Positions 55,767-64,000 of a DNA stretch of 64,000 bases are shown piece after piece (positions within the stretch are counted from its first letter, which is position 1; each line of letters opens with the position of its first letter). The position numbers were made by a program, and so were the translations under genes. The notes under the pieces are model-generated. The model ran no database searches. It had not been told where the DNA came from and saw nothing but the letters and a program-made list of their open reading frames with translations. The DNA comes from Massariosphaeria phaeospora (Eukaryota > Ascomycota > Dothideomycetes > Pleosporales). The DNA lies in the NCBI GenBank assembly GCA_011032825.1, contig JAADJZ010000018.1, forward strand, positions 620,001 to 684,000. The letters are read 5' to 3'.

Positions 55767-57896
55767 ATGGAGTCTCAGGTTGTGGCGGGCGGCAATGCGC
55801 CCGGGCCGAAGCGGCAGGTTCGTAGGGGCACCCACAGTTGCTGGGAGTGCAAGAGGCGAAAGACTAGATGCATCTTCGCCAAACCCAGCGAGGCTGTTTG
55901 TGTTGGATGCAGAAGTCGTCGGACCAAGTGTATTAGTCAGATGTTCGACGAGGATCTGTCGGCAGTACGTGGGCAGGCGGATAGACTCGAACGGATAGAA
56001 TCGTTGGCCACGCAAATACAGGAAAATGTGAGTATCTATCATGGGACCCATCCTATGTATGTTCTAAAATCCCAATAGCGCAGTCTGAATAGAGATGGCT
56101 TCAATATCTCAGAATATCCTCTGTTGTCCCCTTTGGCTACCGAACCTGCCTTAAGGACAGAACTTCTCGTAACAAATAAGTCGAATGAGTTATCCCGCGC
56201 ACTTACCGCAGTTTGGCCCAGTCAACAAGACCTTGAAGTCATCCTCAGTATGTCCGTTGAAACACCGAAGCTGCTCCACAGGGTTGTATGCAATCCGTAC
56301 TCTCTCTGCCAGTGCTCTAGCTCGCCATCGCCGCGGGATATGCTCCTACAGCCGCCTTCGACCAGTTCCCATCCGGTCTCATCTGCGCGGAAGCTTTTAC
56401 TTCTAGGCACCTTTATGCAATGTCTTCAACCTTGCTCCGCAATAGAAAAGGCAGGCCTGAATATCAACTGTCACGATATCATGACCCGAGTCATCGACAC
56501 AGCCATCACCTTGGTCACTAGCAACGACGAGCTCGTCCAATCGATTGAAGGCGTCGAATGTATCATGATAGAAAGCATGTACCACAACAAGGCAGGCAAC
56601 CTCCGCCGAGCGTATCTTACTCTGCGCAGGGCGATCACCATCGCGCAGATGTTGCATCTGCACCGCGGGCATATTCACTCTTCATCGATCGCGATGCTGG
56701 AGCCTGAAACCCGGGCACGCATCCATCTGGACAGTTTGTGGTTTCGCCTGATCCAATCTGATCGCTACCTCTCGTCAATGCTGGGCCTACCGCAGGCCTG
56801 GTTGGGAACCGGCTTCGCGAACCAGAAAGTATTGGAGTGTTGCACGCCTATAGAGCGAATGGAACGAATAGACTGTGTTGCGACTGGGCGCATCCTGCAG
56901 CGTAACGATGGCGATATGCAGGATCTCGCAAAGACTCAGGAAATCGACAAACTTCTCCAAAGCGCATCGGCCTGCATGCCACCGCAGTGGTGGCTCATTC
57001 CAGACCTCTCGTCCAGCAGCAGCGGCAACGCATTCGACGAGGTAGATCGCCTCATGCACCAACTCCCTCACTACTTCCTGCTGATCCAACTACACTTACC
57101 CTACCTACTGAACTCCTCCGACGACCGCAAGTTCGACTACAGCAAAATCACAGCCGTGAACGCGAGTCGCGATATACTCACTCGCTTCGTCGCCTTCCGC
57201 AATTCTCAATCCATCGGCGCCTACTGCCGTGGCGTCGACTATCTCGCCTTCATCGCTAGCACTGTGCTGTGTCTCGCGCACATTGTTGCCCGCCCTCGAG
57301 AAGTTGATAGCGACCGCGGCACCATCTTCGATTTCCTCGCGCACCAGCGCCCCAGCGACCGCGGCCTGATAGAACGCACAACTGAATATATGGAGGAGGC
57401 TACCCGCACCAGCAATGATGTCACCGCCTCGAAGATTGCCAGCACTTTCCGACATTTGCTTGCCGCTATGGAGGCGACCGCCACCAATGGCGCGAGCTAT
57501 AGCACGATACCGTCTTTCGGAGGAGATGTCGGGTGTGATGGCCAGTTGAGTGACTGTGGCACCGTCCTCTGCATCTCGATTCCGCACTATGGAAGCATAA
57601 ATGTCGAACGTGAGGCCGATGGCGTAGCGCCGGGCACTACTCCCAGGAACGAGGGAGACCTCACCACTATGCCGACGCCAGACCTACCCAAAAATCTCGA
57701 TGCAGCACCACTTGCATTCGGGCAATTACCAGTCGATGCAGAGACTCAGGAACTGCAGTCCATGCCGCCATGGCATGACACAAACGATTGGACCTTGCAG
57801 GGCGTGGACATGGCATTCCTGGATAACTTGATGGGGAGTTCGTTTGTGCCAGATGACAGAGAGGATATCTGGGCATCGGAAATGCGAGAAGAATAG
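55767..57896 (+). CDS. Zn2Cys6 fungal transcription factor (692 aa)
   Basis: Two exons, 55767-56027 and 56079-57896, with a 51-nt intron (GTGAGT...AATAG), total 693 codons. The binuclear zinc cluster has all six Cys: C25, C28, C35, C45, C48, C55 (CWECKRRKTRC then CVGCRSRRTKC), with a basic patch between. A short linker leads to a fungal-specific transcription-factor domain (about residues 150-520; SLWFRLIQSDRYLSSMLGLP is its hallmark). The C-terminus is acidic and hydrophobic (WTLQGVDMAFLDNLMGSSF), a likely activation region. It should act in the nucleus on CGG-containing sites. Its divergent placement suggests it controls the NmrA-like and MDR genes. Confidence 0.93.
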
Positions 57897-58358
57897 AGAT
57901 CTACTCTCCACGCAGAGATGTAGGAGCAGTCCATGTCTCCTCAGTCACTGCGACATAGCCGTAATGTCTACTCGCCCTACTCTACATTGGCGCATTCGTC
58001 TACTCCGTTTGGCGACTGATGTTGAACAAGGACAGAATTGAGACATGCGCGTACTGAAAATGTAAGTAGACTTGGGGTTCATCTTAACCTTAGATTAATC
58101 CGATATTAGTGCGCTGCCTGATCTGTGTTTTCGTGCGCCTACTGTTGGTGCGTCGTATTATCGTATCATTTGTCCGCAACCCCTATTATGCTGTGTAGCT
58201 GATCTGTGGTGTAGAGGTGTACGCATGGGGCTAACGAGACGCTTGTTGAATTGGGCTCCAGATTGGCAGAACTGTGGTAGCTCCTCATCAACGATCAAGA
58301 AACGTGTCTATGCGGCAGCAGTATAGTTCCCATGATAGGGGTGTTAATACTATACGTA
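57897..58358. other. Intergenic before element 4
   Basis: 462 bp between the regulator stop and the left end of element 4. No gene or distinct repeat seen. Confidence 0.35.
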
Positions 58359-60202
58359 ACGTGTTTCATCAGTAAGTCGGCCACTTTAGTGAGTCGGCCA
58401 CTAAACCCCAGCGTCGCGCACGCGCAGCGACGTAGTGCAACACCACAACAAATTACTATACTATACGCAATAGGATAATATTATTCAGAAGCAGTACTAC
58501 TATCTACATTCTCTATTTCTACCTTACAGGTGCGGGAATTATGCCCAATCTCGCTGCAACGGCCGCAGCGCCTCTCTGCGCGCACCCTCTTCGCAGGCGT
58601 CTCGCCGTTCTCACGACTACTACCCTCCTTTGCAGCAATTAAGTCAGATACCTCACTAACTGTTAGAGTCTTTTCAACCCGTACGTATCGCCTTTTACGG
58701 GTCTTGCGCTTTGTAAGCTCTTCAATTGCGCTTCGCATACGCGCCTGTTCCTCTTGCAGCAACACCATATTATGCGCTATCTGCTGCGCGCCTTTACTCA
58801 GCTGTCGTACCTGCTCGTCAAGAGAGCTCGCTGAGGAACCTGAGCGCTTTTGCATCCTCTGTCGAATGAGCGTAGTCTGAGCTTCTAGCTCTTTTGCGTT
58901 GCGCGGCGTCTTCGCCTCCCATGCGGCGTCGTCGCGCTGTGGCGGAGTTAGCGTGCGCAACCTTACATCAAGCTTCGATAACACTGCATCTGGGTCAAAT
59001 GGAACTAATCTAGCGCCTCTAAACCCTGCGCGAGCGTTCTCCTTAGTAAATGTATGCTCGTAGGCAGCTTTAAAGGCTGGTAGGAAGGTTTCTTTGCTAA
59101 TGTGGTGGATGTAGTTGCGCGCCAAGGCTGAGATACCATCGCCATAAGAGCGCTTCAGCGGCGCGAAGCAGGCGACGTCGAGAGGCTGCAGCAAGTGCGA
59201 TGAGTGAGATGGCATGCAGAGAGCGATAATCTTGTTCTCCTTGCAGTAGTCCTGGAAAGCAAGCGAGCAATGGCTCTCGTGGCCGTCAATAATAAGTAGC
59301 CTGTACGCTCCTACAGACTTTGCATGCGTATTGAAGTGTTTAAGCCAGTCAACCCCAAGATCGTTGCTCGTCCAGCTATTTGGACTAACTTGGATAACCC
59401 AGTCGCGTGGTATTCCTAGCTCAAACCAGGTAGAGATTAGGACCTTGCTAGCGAAGATGATAAAGGGTGGGATGCGCTTCCCCGTCGCGCCGACAGCTTG
59501 TATCAGGGTAGTCCATTCGCGATCGCCAGGCTGTAGTTTCTTTGCTTTCCCAGGCTTATCTGAGCCTGTCACTACGAGCTGAGACGTGATCTTGCCCATT
59601 AAGAAGCCTGATTCATCAAAGTTCCAGGTATTCTCATCAAGGATACCGTACTTCGCCTTCACCGATTGAACCAGGCTGAACTAGGGCTCGATAACCGCTG
59701 GGTCTTCGCAGGCAGCTCGCTGGCGATCGTACAGACGGCTCCATCGCGTTCGCAGCTTAGGAGTACGCTTGATAAACCTATCAACCTAGCACTTGCCAGT
59801 AGGGTTGCATCTGCGCTCTTCTAGCAGTCTATCCGCCATATCTTGTATGTGTGCCTTCGAGAGCGGTAGACCTCGTAGGGATTCGTTGAGTATACGCTGC
59901 ACAATCGCCTCCTCCTCTAGTTTTGTAAGGCGCTTTGATTTCGGCTCGCAGTCGCGTCGAGGGCGTCTCCCAGCGCGTCGGTCTTGGATCGTTGATCGAG
60001 GGACTTTGTGGACTGCAGCAGCGCGCCTTTCGCTTTGAATCTGCTTAGATTGAATATCAGAGATAGCGATATATATATCGCCTTCAGTATAGGTACTTTG
60101 CGCGTTGTGTTGTTGAGACATTACGTGTTGTTGCCGCGCAGTCGCCGCGCCGGTGTTTAGTGGCCGACTCACTAAGGTGGCCGACTTACTGATGAAACAC
60201 GT
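58359..60202 (-). mobile_element. Element 4: Fot1/Pogo-like transposon, 1844 bp
   Basis: The TIRs are 48 bp with one mismatch (58359-58406 and 60155-60202) and begin ACGTGTTTCATCAGTAAGTC. TA duplications lie at 58357-58358 and 60203-60204. Each TIR holds AGTAAGTCGGCCAC and AGTGAGTCGGCCAC separated by 3 bp, a 17-bp period identical to that of element 3. Size, ACGT terminus and a CCHC-ended transposase place it with element 3. It lies between the Zn2Cys6 regulator and the rhodopsin-domain gene, ending about 40 bp from that gene's stop codon. Confidence 0.92.
58481..60121 (-). pseudogene. Element 4 transposase with two in-frame stops
   Basis: One frame runs from ATG 60121 to the stop at 58481-58483 (547 codons), with TAG at 59786-59788 and 59681-59683, both where a Trp is expected (VDRFIK and FSLVQ contexts). 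It is the least damaged of the four. Layout: helix-turn-helix (ERRAAAVHKVPRSTIQDRRA), catalytic Asp in WNFDESGFLMG, IIDGHESHCS and LQPLDVACF, a region predicted to coil, and a CCHC knuckle near the C-terminus (CGRCSEIGHNSRTC). By family it would cut and paste at TA sites. The stops should abolish activity. Confidence 0.88.
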
Positions 60203-60240
60203 TACACTAAATACGTGCTAGTTCTCAAACCTCACTCCCG

Positions 60241-61513
60241 TCAACGGATCGGGTTGACTTCCATATCATCCACCTCGTTCTTCGCATCGACCGTAACCTG
60301 GATCTGCGTGCCTTTCACAATCTCCAACCGCCTCTCGGGAAGGATATGCTTCTGGCTGCCCCCATCGCTCTCAATATCATCAGCCCCACCCCGACGGTCC
60401 CCAATGGCCTCCACCATAACGTGGTACGAGTTCTGTAATGCTGACGATGGATTGGTCCGCCTCGGTCTCCGCAGTGTCTGTAGCTTGTGCGGCAGTTTGC
60501 TTTCTGCTGACCTTGAGCTTTGCGTTGCAATGCCGAGGAAGCGCAAGTACCTGAGCAGTGGGCGCATGGTGGCCAGCGAGCCCGCGACGATGCCGATGCA
60601 GCATTCGACTTCGGACCAGATGGCAATGTCAGTGAGGCCGTAGACGCGGTCGTGGGGACTTTGGTAGGCGAGGAGGTATCGCATGCGGATGATGGTCGCT
60701 ATAGAGGCGCTGGAGAGTAGTCAATACCATTGAACTTGGGGCGATACATATTAGGGTTTACTCACAGTACACCGAGTGCAAGCATGATTCCGACATACAC
60801 CTTCGCTTTCCATGTGAGCCGGATATTCCAGACAACAAATACGGGTATAACGGCGCAGATCCAGTCCGTGGCGATGCAGAGAGCGCCAAAGAAGTAGGCG
60901 ACGTGGGTCATGATTTCGGGCGACCCGCATTTTCCTTTACTAGGGTCCCACGCAGCTTCGACTGGATGGCAACGACCGAGAAAGGCGCAGATCCGTATGA
61001 TAGAGCCAGCTGTCGAGGCGAAGATGACGCCGTAGAGAATCCAGTGGTGGATACGATTTGTTGAGATACGCATAATGAGCACGCAGATGGACGCCTTTAC
61101 TGGGGCCGTGGCTGCGACATAGGCGACTCCGGCAATGAGAAACCACTACGGGAGTTACCAAATGGAACGAAGTTAATCCTTTTAGTGCTTCTAAGTACCT
61201 TGAATGCTTGCTGCATTTGATGCTCAGTCAGGCGTTCGACGTGCGCGCCCACCCCGTACGAGATGGAGAAGTAGTCGGCGATACAACAGAGCGTAAAGAA
61301 CACCTTTGACCATTAGCTATAAAACCACAATGGACGCTCCGCATGCTGTGATGTACTCACCCATCCTGTTATCATAAGCCAATCATCAGCGCCAAACGCA
61401 TTTATCTCAAGTCGCGCCCATATCCTTAGAATTATGGCAATCGTGGCAACGACAAGTAGCAGACTGATGACGATCAAGAAGGTCAGGCCGGGGCCCTCAG
61501 GCGTAACGATCAT
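60241..61513 (-). CDS. Rhodopsin-domain (Pth11/SAT4-like) seven-helix membrane protein (368 aa)
   Basis: Four exons: 61513-61361, 61303-61199, 61145-60766 and 60709-60241, total 369 codons. The N-terminus (MIVTPEGPGL) is short and external, then seven hydrophobic helices, the first LTFLIVISLLLVVATIAIIL. Family marks are ILRIWARLEINAFGADDWLM after helix 1, Cys residues and CHPVEAAWDPSKGKC in the external loop, DWICAVIPVFVVW in helix 5, and WSEVECCIGIVAGSLATMRP in helix 7. The cytosolic tail is about 100 residues, basic then acidic. No CFEM domain precedes it, so it is of the plain rhodopsin-domain type. Roles in surface sensing are known for a few relatives; here it is unknown. Confidence 0.88.
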
Positions 61514-63582
61514 GATGACTGGGTGTTACGCTACTCAACGAGAAGTCGACGACGGGTTTGGAAAGCCGCGGAAAAGTGGGACAGGGTGACAAAAGAAGAC
61601 TACGTACCATCGCAGCGGGGCGCCTATCCATTTACATATGAGATCCCCGAACCCTACAGCCTTATCTTCGATCCGCGAGCCAGAAGCCCAAAAGGAATTC
61701 TCGGCCGTATGTTGCGCAATGCGTAGTGCGAATCACGAGGGGGGGGGCAGGGCGAGAAAAGGTGGTCAGCGTTGACCGCTGTTTAAACGGCGGTTGTGTG
61801 TCTGGCATGAGTGACTGCAGTGTCTAGCGAAAGGGTGGCCAGTCAGTTCGCTGGTGTAGCTGCAGCCCAGCTGTCGTTTGTGGTATCATTGAAGCCATGT
61901 CAGGATGCTGCACGCCATGCTTAGGCGAGCTTACTACCGACAGCGGCGCGCCGTCTATTGGAGGATGAGAAACTCACTCGCGCGCGAGATAGGCTGAGCT
62001 GGAGTCGTGGTGCGGGCTGCGAGCGGAGTGTTTCAAGGGACATCGGCGAGCGGCCATGCTCCTCTCAGAGAAATACCGGAATTACCCATATCGTAGTGGG
62101 GTCGGAGAGGGTTTTTGGTCCACACATCAGACGGACAGTGGAGGAGGGGGGTGGTATGGTGCATGGTGGAAAGGGGGCAAGGAAGTTCAAAGTTGGAGGC
62201 GAGAGGTGGCTCGTTCGGGTTAGACTCACCGCTAAGCGAAACACTTACTCTAGAGTCCATCTGCAACCGAAACGCTAGAGCCACTTTCTTCTGGAAGTTA
62301 TTTAGTTCGGAGTTGAACGAGAGCCGCTTGCGCGTTGGCTGTTGTAACTCTAGTCAATTATACGCGTAGAGTGACCTCTGTTCATTGATTATAATCGAAA
62401 TCCGATATCGCGCGAAAAGCCTCTGTCACGACAAAGTTGGTATAGTCGGATTAGAGGTTCCTTTCGTCCGGTAAGTTGGAGATCGTCCGTCCCTACAACA
62501 ATCATCAAGTAGCGGTTGCAAATCTAGTCTTTCCCTATCTGACAGAACCGCTAGCTTTATAAAGCGATCGATGTCCCGTTAGGCGGACAAATTTTGGTTG
62601 GCGAGACATGTATGAGGGACAGCTATTATACTCCGAAGCATCAGGCGCCACTTAAATAGCCGTTTTGCTGGGCTTGAGAAATTGCGTTAGATCGCATGCG
62701 GGGATCACGTTAAACAAGCAATCAAAGATAACCACATTCGACCGGTCGGGCCCTAAGACAACGACTCGTATGCCGACGAAAGTGTAGCCGAGGACGTAAG
62801 CTCCCGCGCGGTGTCACTGGCGGTTCGCAAGACACCGCTAACCCATGGTCAATCTATGCCTCCAATCGCAACAGGCCGCGGAGCCCGCCACAGAGCTAGA
62901 GACAGGACCATAGTGAAGTAGTACAGGTATCAGAGCTTCATCTCTAACCTGTATATCCTGCGATGAACATGTTCTACCGTACGGAGTAGAATCTAGTCTA
63001 TAATATCTGGGAAGTGACAGCGCATAGGCTAGATATTGTCTACTCAGATGCTACTAAAGGGAGTTGGTTCAATCCTACTAAGCTTCTTCTGGAGCATTCT
63101 GTCGCGGCAGATAGCTAGAGGGTAATGATAGAGGGATCTACTACCCCACAAAACACATGCAGGGCATTAGCTGATCCGCATACATCAAAAGAGAGGAAGC
63201 TTCGCAGCTCCCGTCAGCGATCACTTGGCCAGTGTTCGGCTCCACGTTTGATGGCCATGGATACTTCCGAACGCACGGTACCGACTCCACTATCTGTGTG
63301 GTGTCACACAAGTAGACTAGACTGCTAATGCTATTGCTCCTTTTACGGTCGAGAGGCGAGGGGTTCCAATGGAAGAGTGACTCGCGCGTGTTTTTCTTCG
63401 AATCCGTTGATCCGGAAATCTCTGGGCGATTTCATGAAGAATGAGATTGAAGTGAGGAAAAGTGGGGGGGAAAGAGGTCGGGGAAACCAGGCAGCGCGCG
63501 TGCGACGTCATTGATACCCACTTATACCATTCGTGCACACAACGAAAATTGTTACATAGCATGACTCTCTCCGCATTACAAT
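61514..63582. other. Intergenic, about 2.1 kb
   Basis: A G-run lies near 61740. Short open frames (61523-61726, 61958-62278, 63125-63328) show no family resemblance. I see no gene, TIR or LTR. Confidence 0.35.
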
Positions 63583-64000
63583 ATGTGTCGCTCTCACGCA
63601 GATTCTGTCGATACAGTACAGCGCGAACCGTACGGGTGTCCCTTTACCGTTCGCAAACTCAACAGCACCACGTACCTGATTCGTGAGAACGATCGATTTG
63701 TATGCTCTTCGATGACGTTTCGTGCATGAAAATGCATTGGTTCTGACACAAGCAGGGCGAATTCCCTCACATCTACGTGAAGATATGTTCACAGACAGAT
63801 GTGCGTGGGCAGCGCCCAAGTGTTCTGTTGATTAATGATACGGGGGTGGGCACGAGTGTACCCAGTCATGACGAGTCTGAGCCTCCTGTGTGGAACATCA
63901 AGAGCTTCATCGACCGGCATTTCAATCCCGGCGGTGAAACACCATACCTCGTTGTCCTATCGCATTGTCATTACGATCACATCCTTGGCCTAGAACCTCT
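63583..64000 (+). CDS. Metallo-beta-lactamase-fold hydrolase, 5' part, cut by window edge
   Basis: Exon 1 is 63583-63699 (first ATG after an in-frame stop), then a 53-nt intron (GTATGC...CACAAG) and exon 2 from 63753 to beyond 64000. The visible protein starts MCRSHADSVDTVQREPYGCP, continues TVRKLNSTTYLIRENDRF, then in exon 2 FPHIYVKICS, SVLLINDTGVGTS and the metal-binding motif SHCHYDHILG (HxHxDH). This order matches a common fungal branch of the fold. Such enzymes use one or two zinc ions to hydrolyse ester, thioester or amide bonds. The remaining His/Asp ligands lie outside the window, so completeness cannot be judged. Confidence 0.82.

Noticed and set aside
58351..60209. Element 4 ends placed at outer TA pairs (58353-58354 and 60208-60209)
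   Set aside because: That choice makes the TIR starts unequal by one base; the inner TA pairs give matching ends that start ACGT as in element 3.
63060..63090. GGTTCAATCC resembling a tRNA T-loop
   Set aside because: Flanking bases do not pair into a T-stem and no acceptor stem is present.

Overview
The window is nuclear DNA from a filamentous ascomycete (Pezizomycotina). The evidence is short 45-90 nt GT-AG introns with CTAAC-type branch sites, an RNA polymerase II largest subunit with a degenerate fungal CTD, a COMPASS subunit, a Zn2Cys6 regulator, a Pth11-type rhodopsin-domain protein, an NmrA-like protein, Fot1/Pogo transposons, and stop codons of the kind made by repeat-induced point mutation (RIP). 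A Dothideomycete is my best guess. The species cannot be told from sequence alone. No rRNA, tRNA or CRISPR was recognised.

Layout. 0-8.2 kb is gene-poor: one small conserved Cys-rich protein (484-714) and a decayed F-box gene (6856-8169). 8.8-14.9 kb is a transposon block of three Fot1/Pogo-like elements; element 3 sits inside the transposase gene of element 2, and element 1 lies 9 bp from element 2. 15.8-22.4 kb is an accessory stretch with an MFS sugar transporter, a small secreted four-Cys protein and a secreted jacalin/aerolysin-type protein. 22.3-26.9 kb holds no convincing gene. 26.9-34.8 kb is a housekeeping pair, RPB1 and SWD1, transcribed divergently from a shared 0.7 kb promoter. 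35.6-46.8 kb is a tandem array of four paralogous kinase-like genes in the same orientation; the third has an in-frame stop. 47.4-52.5 kb holds a hypothetical basic protein, an APH-fold kinase-like gene and an LRR-type gene with three in-frame stops. 52.7-57.9 kb is a compact MDR reductase / NmrA-like / Zn2Cys6 regulator group. 58.4-60.2 kb is a fourth Fot1/Pogo-like element. 60.2-61.5 kb is a seven-helix rhodopsin-domain membrane protein. The right edge cuts a metallo-beta-lactamase-fold gene (63583 onward).

How things fit together. Pol II and the COMPASS subunit that follows it on chromatin share one promoter. The tandem kinase-like array looks like a lineage-specific expansion: a 370-residue N-terminal domain of unknown function is fused to a kinase domain lacking a recognisable Gly-rich loop, and paralogs 2-4 share intron positions, including a 14-nt micro-exon in paralogs 3 and 4. 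The four transposons fall into two subfamilies, yet all carry a motif duplicated at exactly 17 bp spacing in each terminal inverted repeat. Most of their stop codons are Trp-to-TAG or Gln-to-TAA/TAG, as RIP would produce. Exon structures were worked out by hand from splice sites and reading frame, without transcript data.
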